The notes: a model not told the origin generated them from the sequence alone. A DNA stretch of 64,000 nt from an uncultured Parolsenella sp. (GCA_934668375.1 CAKUNF010000004.1:46919-110918), one strand, 5' to 3'. Positions 16,481 to 26,500 are shown, numbered from the stretch's first letter. Made by a program: numbers and translations.

Positions 16481-18175
16481 ATGTCGAACATCCCCGCGCC
16501 CGTCGACGCAACCAAGACCCCCGAGTGGGCGGCCCTCAAGGCCCACCACGACAAGCTCGTGGCGGACCACTTCAGCCTCAAGGATGCCTTCGCGACAGAC
16601 GACAAGCGCGTCGAGAAGCTCTCGTTCGACATGAGCGACCTGCACTTTGACCTCTCCAAGGACCTCGTCACCGACGAGACCGTCAAGCTGCTGTGCGACC
16701 TCGGTCGTGCCGTGAAGGTCGAGGAGCGCCGCGACGCCATGTTCAGCGGGGCGCACATCAACACCACCGAGGACCGCGCCGTGCTGCACACGGCCCTGCG
16801 CCGCCCCAAGGACCAGATCGGCAAGTTCGTCGTGGACGGCCAGGACACCGTGGCAGACGTCCACGAGGTTCTCGACCGCATGTACGCGTTCGCCGAGCGC
16901 GTTCGCTCCGGCGAGTGGAAGGGTGTCTCGGGCAAGCGCATCGAGCACGTCATGAGCATCGGCATCGGCGGCTCGGACCTCGGCCCGGTCATGGCCTACG
17001 AGGCGCTCAAGCCCTACGCGGACGCCGGCATCGACTGCCGCTTCGTCTCCAACATCGACCCGAACGACATGGCCGAGAAGACCCGTGGCCTGGATCCGGA
17101 GACCACGCTGTGCATCATCGTCTCCAAGACGTTCACCACGCTCGAGACGATCACGAACGCCCGCGAGGCCCGCACCTGGCTGCTCGACAGCCTGAAGGCC
17201 CAGGGCGCCATCGACGGCTCCGATGCCCAGAACGCGGACGCCATCAAGAAGCACTTCGTGGCCGTCTCCACGAACCTCGAGCTCGTGGAGCAGTTCGGCA
17301 TCGACCCGGACAACGCCTTTGGCTTCTGGAACTGGGTCGGCGGCCGCTACTCCGTTGACTCCGCCGTGGGCCTGTCCCTCATCGTCGCGTTTGGCCCCGA
17401 GCGCTTCAGCGAGTTCCTCGCCGGCTTCCACGACGTGGACAACTACTTCAAGAACACGCCGCTCGAGGAGAACGTCGTGGCGCTCATGGGCCTCATGAAC
17501 GTCTGGTACGTCAACTTCTGCGGCATGGGCAGCCACGCCGTGCTGCCGTACAACCAGTACCTGCACCGCTTCCCGGCCTACCTCCAGCAGCTCACGATGG
17601 AGTCCAACGGCAAGTCCACGCGCTGGGACGGCACGCCCGTCACGTCCTCCACGGGCGAGGTGTTCTGGGGCGAGGCCGGCACGAACGGTCAGCACGCGTT
17701 CTACCAGCTCATTCACCAGGGCACCAGGCCCATTCCGGCGGACTTCATCGCCTTCGTGAACACGCCCAACCCCATCAAGGACGGCGACCAGGACGTGCAC
17801 GAGCTGTTCCTGGGCAACTTCCTCGCCCAGACGAAGGCCCTCGCCTTTGGCAAGACGGCCGACGAGGTCCGCGCCGAGGGCACGGCCGAGTGGATGGTCC
17901 CGGCCCGCGTCTTTGACGGCAATCGCCCGACGACCTCCATCTTTGGCGAGGCGCTCACCCCGCACGCGCTCGGCGAGCTCATCGCGCTGTACGAGCACAT
18001 CACGTTCGTCGAGGGCACGGTCTGGGGCCTGGACTCCTACGACCAGTGGGGCGTCGAGCTTGGCAAGCAGCTCGCCAAGCAGATCACGCCGGCCTTCCAC
18101 GACGACGAGGCGCTTGCCCAGCAGGACGCGAGCACGCAGGCGCTCATCGCCTACTACCGCGCGCACAGGAAGTAG
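16481..18175 (+). CDS. pgi: Glucose-6-phosphate isomerase
   Basis: 564-aa phosphoglucose isomerase interconverting glucose-6-phosphate and fructose-6-phosphate. It links glycolysis to the glycogen operon at 41967-53890. Conserved blocks are [12 protein letters not shown] (about 168), [14 protein letters not shown] (about 212), a [12 protein letters not shown] block (the family's GGR-S/T-S), the [12 protein letters not shown] signature and the C-terminal Lys segment ([15 protein letters not shown]). It is of the E. coli-like long type. ATG 16481 follows AAGGAGG. A hairpin with a T-rich tail at 18200 separates it from the HAD gene. Confidence 0.97.
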   Translation: MSNIPAPVDATKTPEWAALKAHHDKLVADHFSLKDAFATDDKRVEKLSFDMSDLHFDLSKDLVTDETVKLLCDLGRAVKVEERRDAMFSGAHINTTEDRAVLHTALRRPKDQIGKFVVDGQDTVADVHEVLDRMYAFAERVRSGEWKGVSGKRIEHVMSIGIGGSDLGPVMAYEALKPYADAGIDCRFVSNIDPNDMAEKTRGLDPETTLCIIVSKTFTTLETITNAREARTWLLDSLKAQGAIDGSDAQNADAIKKHFVAVSTNLELVEQFGIDPDNAFGFWNWVGGRYSVDSAVGLSLIVAFGPERFSEFLAGFHDVDNYFKNTPLEENVVALMGLMNVWYVNFCGMGSHAVLPYNQYLHRFPAYLQQLTMESNGKSTRWDGTPVTSSTGEVFWGEAGTNGQHAFYQLIHQGTRPIPADFIAFVNTPNPIKDGDQDVHELFLGNFLAQTKALAFGKTADEVRAEGTAEWMVPARVFDGNRPTTSIFGEALTPHALGELIALYEHITFVEGTVWGLDSYDQWGVELGKQLAKQITPAFHDDEALAQQDASTQALIAYYRAHRK

Positions 18176-18199
18176 CGCCGCGCAGATACGCCAGCCTTG

Positions 18200-18230
18200 G
18201 GGCCGCGCTGCCATGCGCGGCCCTTCTTCT
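18200..18230 (+). terminator. Terminator-like hairpin between pgi and HAD gene
   Basis: GGGCCGCGC pairs perfectly with GCGCGGCCC around a six-base loop and is followed by TTCTTCT. It may terminate pgi partly, with read-through into the phosphatase whose ribosome site lies just after it. Confidence 0.65.
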
Positions 18231-18245
18231 CGGAAGGGAACGCCC

Positions 18246-18926
18246 GTGGCAACCGCAAAAGACGCCCCTCGCTTTGACGCCGTCATCTTTGACATGGACG
18301 GCGTGCTCGTTGACTCCGAGGCCCTCTACCTTCGCGAGTTCCAGGCGTTCTCGCGAGCCTATGGCCTCGACGTCACGCAAGACGAGCTGCTGGCGCAGGT
18401 GGGCGCCTCGCACCAGACGTTTCAGCGCACGGTGCGCGACATCCTTGCGCGCAATGGCATCAAGACCGCCTCGCCCGAGGCGGCCGAGAAGCTCTACGAG
18501 GCGTGGGCGGCCGAGAACTTCGAGCGCAACTACGGCAAGATCATGAACCCCGGCGTGTCCGAGACGCTCGACGCCCTGCGAGCCGCCGGCGTGCGCGTGG
18601 CCCTGGCCTCGTCTGCTCCGCTGCGCTTCATCCACGAGGCGCTCGGCCAGTGCGGTATCGACGATCGCTTCGAGCGGTTCGTCTCGGGCGAGCAGTTCCA
18701 TGAGAGCAAGCCCAACCCGGAGATCTACCTGCACTCCATGGAATGTCTGGGGCTGCCCGCGAGCCGCTGCTGCTGCGTGGAGGACTCCGCCTATGGCATT
18801 GCCGCGGGTAGGGCGGCTGGCCTGTTCGTGATCGCCAAGCGCGAGGAGCGCTTTGGCTTCTCGCAGGCCGAGGCGGACGTCATCGTGGACGAGATTCCCG
18901 GCGTGCTCGACGTCGTGCTGGGGTAG
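18246..18926 (+). CDS. HAD-superfamily phosphatase, beta-phosphoglucomutase/GPH-like
   Basis: 226-aa HAD hydrolase of the IA subfamily with an alpha-helical cap (residues about 30-95). Motif I is DMDGVLVD (nucleophile D16, D18), motif II is in LASSAP, the motif III Lys is in ESKPNPE, and motif IV is VEDSAYGI. Members act on small phosphorylated metabolites, often sugar phosphates. Its position behind pgi suits such a role, but the substrate is not deducible. The start is GTG 18246, six bases after GGAAGGGA. An ATG at 18213 lies inside the terminator-like hairpin and is less likely. Confidence 0.85.
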   Translation: MATAKDAPRFDAVIFDMDGVLVDSEALYLREFQAFSRAYGLDVTQDELLAQVGASHQTFQRTVRDILARNGIKTASPEAAEKLYEAWAAENFERNYGKIMNPGVSETLDALRAAGVRVALASSAPLRFIHEALGQCGIDDRFERFVSGEQFHESKPNPEIYLHSMECLGLPASRCCCVEDSAYGIAAGRAAGLFVIAKREERFGFSQAEADVIVDEIPGVLDVVLG

Positions 18927-18955
18927 CGGCGCCACCTGTTGCCCGAACGCCTGCG

Positions 18956-19020
18956 AACGCTACGAAAAAAGGCAGCTGCCATCGCGTTGGGGCGATGACA
19001 GCTGCCTGTTTCGTAGCGTT
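18956..19020. repeat. Palindromic repeat, family 3 (GGCAGCTGCC type), between convergent genes
   Basis: AACGCTACGAAA and GGCAGCTG on the left face CAGCTGCC and TTTCGTAGCGTT on the right, with inner ATCGC/GCGAT arms. This is a 65-bp, nearly perfect hairpin. It lies between converging genes and probably terminates both. A relative is at 30073-30144. Confidence 0.85.
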
Positions 19021-19056
19021 TCTGCGTGCGTGCGCCGCGCTAAGGCGTGCGCCGGC

Positions 19057-19617
19057 CTACTTCTTTGCCGTCTCCTTGATGGCACCCACGTGCTTGAGCA
19101 GGTCGTGGTAGCGCTGGGCGCTCATCGCGCGGGAGGGGACGACGACATAGCTTCCGTTCGCGAACGCGAGAACGGCCATCTCGTTGCCCACGGTGGCGCC
19201 GCGCAGGTCTGCGATGCGCAGCGTCTCGGTTGAGTCCGGCGTGGTCACGGTGAGCGTGTCCTCGTACGCCGCGATGCTGCGGTGGCGCTTGTCGGTGGGG
19301 ATGAGCGCCGTGTCGAGCCCGGCGCGGCGAAGCTTGCGCAGCTGCACCTGCGGCCAGCGGTCTGCGAGGGCCCACAGGATGACCTCCGCCACGACCATGC
19401 CCACGAGCAGGGGCACGTTGCCCTTGGTGGCCGGCGCGAGCGCCGCGATCACGATGAGCACGAGAACGGCGTAGCTCGTGACGCTTGCGGGGTTGCGCGT
19501 CTTGTCGCCGGCGAGCAGGCGAGCCGCCTCGTCGGTGAGCTGGGCGGAGAGGTCGTAGTTGAGGCTGAAGAGCGGCTTGTTAAGGCCGGCCTCGGACTTG
19601 TTGGTGGCGTGTGCCAT
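19057..19617 (-). CDS. Two-helix membrane protein with YcxB-like C-terminal domain
   Basis: 186 aa. Two adjacent transmembrane helices (about 46-62 and 66-86) are followed by a cytoplasmic beta-rich domain. Its pattern (SIAAYEDTLTVTTPDSTETLRIADL, then YVVVPSRAMSAQRYHDLLKHV) matches the YcxB-like family, a PH-like fold of unknown role. The start ATG (complement of 19615-19617) has GGGAG upstream. The longer open frame on this strand is not supported by a ribosome site. It converges on the HAD gene and lies downstream of the helicase gene on the same strand, 165 bases away. Confidence 0.7.
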   Translation of the reverse strand: MAHATNKSEAGLNKPLFSLNYDLSAQLTDEAARLLAGDKTRNPASVTSYAVLVLIVIAALAPATKGNVPLLVGMVVAEVILWALADRWPQVQLRKLRRAGLDTALIPTDKRHRSIAAYEDTLTVTTPDSTETLRIADLRGATVGNEMAVLAFANGSYVVVPSRAMSAQRYHDLLKHVGAIKETAKK

Positions 19618-19782
19618 GGTGCTCCCATCAGGTGCTTGTGCATGCAAGAGCAAATTGTAGCGTGCCGCCCGCCCGGGCGCGTGGCTCTCGGGCGGGCGGC
19701 ACGTGGGCGCTCGTATGGCGGGAGGCAAGCCCGCTCACGGTGTTCTTCGGCGTCGCCGTGCGGCGCGAGCGCCGGTTGGCTC

Positions 19783-21459
<1,677 letters not shown>

Positions 21460-21647
21460 GTAAGGTGTTCCTATCTTTGGGCTTGTGCCCATGCTGCGGC
21501 GGGGCTGCGCTCACGGCTGCAGACCTACCGATGGTCGATTCGCTGGTACCACTGTAGCCGAAGTGTGCTTAAGCCGCCGCCCGGACGCGGTACGCTGTGT
21601 GCAAACTGTGGGTGATAGCTGGGACGTTTTTCCGTAAGGAGCGAGCG

Positions 21648-23429
21648 ATGGGGGAGCCGACAAACGACGAGTGGTGGCGACACGACGAGCCTGACGTGAA
21701 CGATCGCCAGGCCCGCGAGCGCCGCACCGCCGAGAGGCGCCGGCTCGAGGGGGACCCGTACTCCGCCGCATCGAGCCGTCACCGTCCGCCGCGGGACGGC
21801 CGCGCCGTGCGTCCCGAGATGGGTCGCAGCGAGGCCGCCGAGCTTCCCCACGCGCGTCGTCGTTCGAGGGGCACGCGCCATGGCGCTGCGGCTCCCGGCC
21901 ACAGGGGAGGGCCGGCGCAGCGCTACGGCTACAGCGCCTCGGAACGCGCTCGCCACGGCTCCACGATTCCCGACGACCGCCTGCCGCGTCGCCGTCCCAA
22001 GCAGCAGCGACCGCTTGGGTGGTCTGCCCAGAACGTGCCCCAACTGCGCGAGACGTCGGCGAGCAACGGCGGCTGGAAGTTCCGGTCGCTCAATCCCACG
22101 CACGGGCGCGGCGTTCCGCCCGTCGTGCTTCTCGGCGTGGGCGGCGTGCTCGGCATCGTCCTGCTCGTGCTCGTGGTCCGTGGCGTGTCTGGCTGCGTTG
22201 CCTCTCGCTTGGCGCCTGCCGTCGAGGAACCCGCGACGAGCGAGGCGGCCGCCACGACGGACGCCGCTGCGGCAACGCAGGCCGCCGCGACCGACGACGC
22301 CAGCCTGCCCGCCCACACGGTGCTCGACGAGGGGCGCAAGACGGCGAGCGGCGAGGGGCGCATGAGCTTCTCGGCCGTAGGCGACAACCTCATGAACGAG
22401 AACCTCCTCGAGCTCGCGGACGCCTGGAGCGGCTCCGCGGGAGACGGCGCCTACGACTTCTCGCCCCTGTACTCCGAGGTGGCGCCCGTCATCCAGGGGT
22501 CGTATGACGTCTCGTTCATCAACCAAGAGACCACGCTCGGCGGCAACTCAGACTTTGACTACGCGGGCTACCCCAGCTACAACACGCCCGACTCGCTTGC
22601 CGACGCCGTGGCAGACGCCGGCTGGCGCATCGTGAACACGAACACGAACCACACGTACGACACGTGGATCAAGTCCATCGAGCACTCCCAGGGCGTGTGG
22701 GCCGCAAAGACGGGCCTCGTCACGATCGGCAGCTACGACTCGGACGCGGACCGCCAGACGGTGCGGCTCGTGGAGTGCAACGGCATTCGACTTGCGGCGC
22801 TCTCGTACTGCTACGGCCAGAACGGCTACGAGCAGGACGACCTTCCCAACGACTGGTTTGCCGTGCCCTACGACGAGGCCAAGATGCGCGAGGACGTGGC
22901 GCGCGCCCGCGAGGTGGCCGACGTCGTTCTCGTCTACATGCACTGGGGCGAGGAGTACACGAACGAGGCAAGCGACGAGCAGAGGGCCATCGCGAAGGCG
23001 TGCGCGGACATCGGCGTGGACGTTGTCATCGGCAGTCACTCGCACGTGATTCAGCCCGTGGAGTGGGTGGAGCGCGAGGATGGCGGCAAGATGCTGTGCG
23101 CGTATGGCCTGGGAGACTTTGCCTCTGGCTATCGCAACAGCCCCAACTGCATCCTGAGCGGCATGCTGAGCTGCGACTTTGTGCGCGTGGACGGTGAGGC
23201 TGCCAACGGCGACAACGTGGGGCCGGGCGGCATCGCCGTGGAGAACGTCACGTGGCATCCGCTTGTGGAGCACATGGTGGGCAGCACTGACGTCGTGCGC
23301 TTCGTGAAGGGCTACTCGGCTGCCGACGCCGAGGCAAACGAGCTGCTCTCGACTGTGGGCGATCCCACGACCTGGCCGCTCGAGAAGACCCGCGAGGTCA
23401 TCGGCGACGCCGCCACCATCGACGCGTGA
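21648..23429 (+). CDS. CapA/PgsA-family membrane-anchored protein
   Basis: 593-aa type II membrane protein. It has an Arg-rich, low-complexity cytoplasmic N-terminus (1-155), one transmembrane helix (about 158-180), an Ala/Thr linker, and a CapA-type calcineurin-like metallophosphoesterase domain from about 240. Its blocks are SFSAVGDNLMNENLL, INQETTLGG, NTNTNHTYD, VYMHWGEEYTNEASDEQ and VIGSHSHVIQP. CapA proteins take part in poly-gamma-glutamate or capsule export, but many homologues stand alone with no known product. No capB/capC is nearby, so poly-glutamate synthesis is not supported. ATG 21648 follows TAAGGAG by seven bases. The long arginine-rich cytoplasmic segment is unusual for the family. 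Confidence 0.85.
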   Translation: MGEPTNDEWWRHDEPDVNDRQARERRTAERRRLEGDPYSAASSRHRPPRDGRAVRPEMGRSEAAELPHARRRSRGTRHGAAAPGHRGGPAQRYGYSASERARHGSTIPDDRLPRRRPKQQRPLGWSAQNVPQLRETSASNGGWKFRSLNPTHGRGVPPVVLLGVGGVLGIVLLVLVVRGVSGCVASRLAPAVEEPATSEAAATTDAAAATQAAATDDASLPAHTVLDEGRKTASGEGRMSFSAVGDNLMNENLLELADAWSGSAGDGAYDFSPLYSEVAPVIQGSYDVSFINQETTLGGNSDFDYAGYPSYNTPDSLADAVADAGWRIVNTNTNHTYDTWIKSIEHSQGVWAAKTGLVTIGSYDSDADRQTVRLVECNGIRLAALSYCYGQNGYEQDDLPNDWFAVPYDEAKMREDVARAREVADVVLVYMHWGEEYTNEASDEQRAIAKACADIGVDVVIGSHSHVIQPVEWVEREDGGKMLCAYGLGDFASGYRNSPNCILSGMLSCDFVRVDGEAANGDNVGPGGIAVENVTWHPLVEHMVGSTDVVRFVKGYSAADAEANELLSTVGDPTTWPLEKTREVIGDAATIDA

Positions 23430-23495
23430 CACTTGGGGACGGGGTCAGACGCGTGACACTTGGGTGACACTTGGGGACGGGGTCAAACTGTCACC
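23426..23495. repeat. Family-1 repeat cluster behind capA
   Basis: Copies of GTGACACTTGGGGACGGGG lie at 23426-23444 and 23463-23482 in the same orientation. The second is followed by CAAACTGTCACC and matches the copy near 3361-3400 over about 43 bases with one difference. The first overlaps the capA stop codon. Confidence 0.8.
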
Positions 23496-23509
23496 TCGGC
23501 GCCGTTCGT

Positions 23510-23643
23510 CAAACTCCGCCTCGTGGGAGATTTCCCGCAAACTCCGCCTCTCGGGATGGTTCCGGGCCAAAATCACGCCCGAATCGTCTTTGGAGGCGGA
23601 GTCTGTGGCGCTGCACGAGAAACATCCCCAAAGACGGAGTTTG
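23510..23643. repeat. Palindromic repeat, family 2 (CAAACTCCGCCT type), four-arm copy
   Basis: Two forward arms (CAAACTCCGCCTC at 23510 and again at about 23537) face two reverse arms (GAGGCGGAGTCTG near 23594 and a CATCCCC...GACGGAGTTTG arm ending 23643). The same unit, with one forward and two reverse arms, occurs at 57382-57492 and 58717-58827. With the family-1 cluster, it fills the 23430-23722 gap. Confidence 0.8.
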
Positions 23644-23722
23644 TCACGCCCATGCCACGCGTGCGAAGCGCGGTCGTGCTAGCGTAGCTCGCGAACAATT
23701 CCGTCAGCGCAGGGGAGGACCC

Positions 23723-24889
23723 ATGCAAGAGCTCAGCCAGCGCACGTCGCAGTTCACGGACTCCGTGATTCGCCGCATGACGCGCGTGTCCATGAAGTAC
23801 GACGCCATCAACCTGTCCCAGGGCTTCCCGGACTTTGACCCGCCCGCGGCCATTACCGACCGACTCGCCGAGGTGGCCCACACCGGGCCGCACCAGTACG
23901 CCATCACCTGGGGTGCGCCCAACTTCCGCGCCGCGCTCGCTGCCAAGCAGAGCCCGCGCATGGGCCTCGACATCGATCCGGAGACCCAGATCGTGGTCAC
24001 CTGCGGGTCCACCGAGGCCATGATGTGCTCGGTCATGACCGTCACGAACCCCGGCGACCGCATCGTGATCTTCAGCCCGTTCTACGAGAACTACGGGGCC
24101 GACACTATCCTGTGCGGCGCCGAGCCCACCTACGTGGAGCTCCACGCGCCCGCGTTCACCTTTGACGAGGCCGAGCTCGAGGCCGCGTGCGCCATTCCCG
24201 GCACAAAGGCGCTCATCCTGTGCAACCCGTCCAACCCCTGCGGCCACGTCTTTTCTCGTGCCGAGCTCGAGTTCATCGCCCGCATGGCCGAGAAGTATGA
24301 CCTGTGGGTCATCACGGACGAGGTCTACGAGCACATCGTCTATGCGCCCTACGAGCACGTCTACTTTGCGAGCCTGCCGGGCATGGCGCAGCGCACGCTC
24401 TCCTGCAGCTCGCTGTCAAAGACCTACTCCATGACCGGCTGGCGCCTGGGCTACGTCATCGCGCCGGCAGACGTCATCGACCGCGCCCGCAAGGTCCACG
24501 ACTTCCTCACCGTGGGCGCCGCCGCGCCGCTCATGGAGGCCGCTGTGGCGGGCCTTGAGCTGCCGCAGAGCTACTACGACGAGCTCACGGCGCTCTACAC
24601 CCACAAGCGCGATCTGTTCTGCAACGGCCTGCGCAGCCTGGGCTTTGACTTCATCGAGCCGCAGGGCGCCTACTACGTTATGGCCGACGTCTCGAGCTTG
24701 GGCTACGAGGATGACTACGACTGCGCCGTTGACCTGTGCCGCAAGGTGGGCGTGGGCACCGTGCCCGGCAGCTGCTTCTTCGACGCTCCCGAGAACCGCT
24801 TCGTGCGCTTCCACTTCGCTAAGTCCGACGAGGTGCTCAAGGCCGCCCTCGATCGCCTCGACGGCTGGCGCGAGAAAATGGCGCGGTAA
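23723..24889 (+). CDS. Class I/II pyridoxal-phosphate aminotransferase
   Basis: 388-aa fold-type I aminotransferase. Visible are INLSQGFPDFDPP, the PLP-phosphate region CGSTEAMM, NPSNPCG, the aspartate in ITDEVYEH, the PLP lysine K233 in SSLSKTYSMTGWRLGY, and the terminal arginine in NRFVRFHFA. It is closest in pattern to the branch of aspartate/aromatic or methionine/kynurenine aminotransferases (YbdL/GOT-like), but the substrate is not determined. ATG 23723 follows GGGGAGG. It is monocistronic, preceded by repeats and followed by a long palindrome at 24892. A link with the tryptophan transport operon next door is possible but unproven. Confidence 0.9.
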   Translation: MQELSQRTSQFTDSVIRRMTRVSMKYDAINLSQGFPDFDPPAAITDRLAEVAHTGPHQYAITWGAPNFRAALAAKQSPRMGLDIDPETQIVVTCGSTEAMMCSVMTVTNPGDRIVIFSPFYENYGADTILCGAEPTYVELHAPAFTFDEAELEAACAIPGTKALILCNPSNPCGHVFSRAELEFIARMAEKYDLWVITDEVYEHIVYAPYEHVYFASLPGMAQRTLSCSSLSKTYSMTGWRLGYVIAPADVIDRARKVHDFLTVGAAAPLMEAAVAGLELPQSYYDELTALYTHKRDLFCNGLRSLGFDFIEPQGAYYVMADVSSLGYEDDYDCAVDLCRKVGVGTVPGSCFFDAPENRFVRFHFAKSDEVLKAALDRLDGWREKMAR

Positions 24890-24891
24890 GG

Positions 24892-24963
24892 CCGTTTTCG
24901 TTGCGGGCCAGCTTTTACGCGTTTCTCGGCCCGGCAGCGCGTAAAACGTGGCCGAGAACGGCG
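24892..24963. repeat. Long imperfect palindrome behind the aminotransferase gene
   Basis: Nested arms GCCGTTTTC/GAGAACGGC, GGCCA/TGGCC and TTTTACGCG/CGCGTAAAA fold into one hairpin of about 72 bases. It has no T-run. Its sequence differs from the other families. It probably ends aminotransferase transcription and isolates the next promoter. Confidence 0.6.
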
Positions 24964-25002
24964 TCCGTCCCGGCATGTCACGCATCGTTAACAAAAAAGT
25001 TC

Positions 25003-25032
25003 TTGCGCGCGGGTGCGGTGGGCGCGTATAGT
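25003..25032 (+). promoter_or_regulatory. Promoter of the Trp leader-ECF operon
   Basis: -35 TTGCGC (25003-25008), 18-base spacing, -10 TATAGT (25027-25032), with an A-rich stretch just upstream. Transcription would start near 25039, about 45 bases before the leader peptide. Confidence 0.7.
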
Positions 25033-25084
25033 CGCACCTAACAAGCGCAAAGGGCGCCTGTCGACCCCAAGAGAGGAGTGCACC

Positions 25085-25147
25085 ATGTTCCAGTCCATGA
25101 ACAACAACTGGTGGTGGCGCAACTCGATCTCTCTCGGTCGATGGTGA
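25085..25147 (+). CDS. trpL: Trp-rich leader peptide (20 aa)
   Basis: A 20-codon frame, MFQSMNNNWWWRN and onward, with three consecutive TGG codons at 25109-25117 and a fourth as the last sense codon (25142). It is preceded by a strong GAGAGGAG ribosome site seven bases from the ATG. Immediately downstream lies an intrinsic terminator (25179-25210) and then an ECF transport operon whose first gene resembles tryptophan S components. Run-of-Trp leader plus terminator is the classic arrangement of ribosome-mediated attenuation. A ribosome stalled on scarce tryptophanyl-tRNA would alter RNA pairing and let transcription continue. The segment GGCGC within the WWWR codons can pair with GCGCC at 25155-25159, suiting a 1:2 stem. 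The peptide itself probably has no function. The gene symbol is used in the generic leader sense. Confidence 0.85.
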   Translation: MFQSMNNNWWWRNSISLGRW

Positions 25148-25178
25148 GTCTTGTCGCGCCTTATATCTCGCGAATGAA

Positions 25179-25210
25179 AGGGCTCCCGGTTCGACCGGGG
25201 GCCCTTTTTT
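25179..25210 (+). terminator. Attenuator terminator upstream of ECF operon
   Basis: AGGGCTCCCGGT pairs with ACCGGGGGCCCT (one G-T pair) around a three-base loop, followed by six T. It lies between the Trp leader peptide and the first transporter gene, so it must be bypassed for operon expression. CCTT at 25158-25161 can pair with AAGG in its foot, a candidate antiterminator contact. Confidence 0.88.
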
Positions 25211-25287
25211 CGTCTCGCGGCTCAGCTCGCAACCCCACTCACAAGCAAATGGCCCGACGACCAAGGCCAGACGAAAGGATCACTGCC

Positions 25288-25857
25288 ATGTCCGAGAACA
25301 CCCAGCAGGCTCGCACCGTCAACACCAATAACAAGGGCAAGCTCGATCTCCAGTCGCTCGTCCTGCTCGCCATCCTGCTTGCCGCCGGCTTCATCCTCAA
25401 CTTCACTGTGGGCAAGGCCATCTCCTCGATTTCGGGCGGCATGATCAGCCCCGAGTTCATCATCTCCGCCTTCTGCCTCACGATCCTCGTCGTGCGCCCC
25501 AACGTTGGCCAGGCGCTCGTCATCGGCCTCATCTCCGCCGCCGTCATCCAGATCACGACGACCTCGCCGTTCATCGACTTCGCCGCCGAGGGCATTGCCG
25601 CCATGCTCATGGCCGCCCTCGTCTCCGCCGCCTCCAGGAAGGGTTCCGTGAGCCCGGTCGCCGCCGTTGTCTCCACCTTCGTGACCACCGCCGTCTCCGG
25701 CCTCATCTTCATGGTCATCAAGATCGCCATGGTCGGCGCTGCCGAGCAGCTCATTGCCGCCATGACCCCGGTCGTCCTGCTCACCGCCGTCTTCAACGCC
25801 ATCCTCGTGGGCGCGCTCTACGTGCCCATCAAGAAGGCCCTCCACATCACCGACTAG
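25288..25857 (+). CDS. ECF transporter S component, probably tryptophan (TrpP-like)
   Basis: 189-aa integral membrane protein with about five to six hydrophobic helices, starting LQSLVLLAILLAAGFILN. It is the substrate-binding (S) subunit of an energy-coupling-factor importer. The pattern (an SPEFIISAFCLTILVVRPN helix and QITTTSPFIDFAAEG) resembles the TrpP-type tryptophan S components, and the Trp leader attenuator upstream independently points to tryptophan. ATG 25288 has GAAAGGA upstream. It is followed 49 bases later by a paralogue sharing an identical 16-residue N-terminal helix, then by EcfA and EcfT genes. The tryptophan assignment is an inference from leader plus family resemblance. 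Confidence 0.82.
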   Translation: MSENTQQARTVNTNNKGKLDLQSLVLLAILLAAGFILNFTVGKAISSISGGMISPEFIISAFCLTILVVRPNVGQALVIGLISAAVIQITTTSPFIDFAAEGIAAMLMAALVSAASRKGSVSPVAAVVSTFVTTAVSGLIFMVIKIAMVGAAEQLIAAMTPVVLLTAVFNAILVGALYVPIKKALHITD

Positions 25858-25906
25858 CTGCGGCACCGCATCTTGCCGCTCAAGCTCCCTCAGAAAGGAC
25901 ACCACC

Positions 25907-26455
25907 ATGGCCGCCAACACCGAAGCCCGCACCGTCTCCGCCAGCGCCAAGTCCTCCGCCCTTGTCGACATCAAGTCGCTCGTCCTGCTCGCCATCCTTC
26001 TCGCCGCCGGCTTCATCCTCAACATGACGCTCGGCAACGCCCTGGGCATCGTGGGCATCAAGCCTCAGTTCATCATCGCCGCTTACGCGCTCACGATCAT
26101 CCTCACCCGCGCCAATCTCCTCCAGGCCGGCATCTGCGCCATCGTCTCGGCCGCCGTCATCCAGCTCACGACGTCCATTCCCGGCCTCAATTTCGCAACC
26201 GAGCTCGTCGCGGCCCTGCTCATGAGCGCGCTCGTGAAGGCAAACGTCGGCGGCAGCAAGGCTAACCCGCTCATCTCGGCGTTCCTCACCACGCTCGTCT
26301 CCGGCGCCCTGTTCGCTGTCCTCGGCACCGTCCTCATGGGCGCCGAGCTCGCCACGGCCGTCGTGAAGGTCCCCATCGTCCTGGGCACCGCCGTGTTCAA
26401 CGCCATTGTGGTCCAGGCGCTCTACTTCCCGCTCAAGAAGGTCCTCGGCAACTAA
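25907..26455 (+). CDS. Second ECF S component, paralogue of the preceding gene
   Basis: 182-aa membrane protein with the same layout as its upstream neighbour. The helix SLVLLAILLAAGFILN is identical, and VSAAVIQLTTSIPGLNFATELVAALLMSALV aligns with the first protein's equivalent segment. The two genes look like a tandem duplication with diverged loops. This one could bind a different substrate (another aromatic amino acid or tryptophan derivative) or the same one with another affinity. ATG 25907 has GAAAGGAC upstream. It shares the operon and the single EcfA-EcfT module, since no separate ATPase or T gene is present. Confidence 0.82.
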   Translation: MAANTEARTVSASAKSSALVDIKSLVLLAILLAAGFILNMTLGNALGIVGIKPQFIIAAYALTIILTRANLLQAGICAIVSAAVIQLTTSIPGLNFATELVAALLMSALVKANVGGSKANPLISAFLTTLVSGALFAVLGTVLMGAELATAVVKVPIVLGTAVFNAIVVQALYFPLKKVLGN

Positions 26456-26470
26456 CTTGGATACCATGGA

Positions 26471-26500
26471 ACGCGCCGACCTCGCGAGGGGCCGGCGCGT
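26471..26500 (+). promoter_or_regulatory. Intra-operon hairpin between S2 and ecfA
   Basis: ACGCGCCG pairs perfectly with CGGCGCGT around a 14-base loop, and is not followed by T residues. It may protect the S-component part of the mRNA and help produce more S protein than ATPase. Confidence 0.45.

Noticed and set aside
18213..18245. ATG 18213 as the start of the HAD phosphatase
   Set aside because: It lies in the loop of a terminator-like hairpin and lacks a ribosome site, while GTG 18246 has GGAAGGGA six bases upstream and gives the usual N-terminus.
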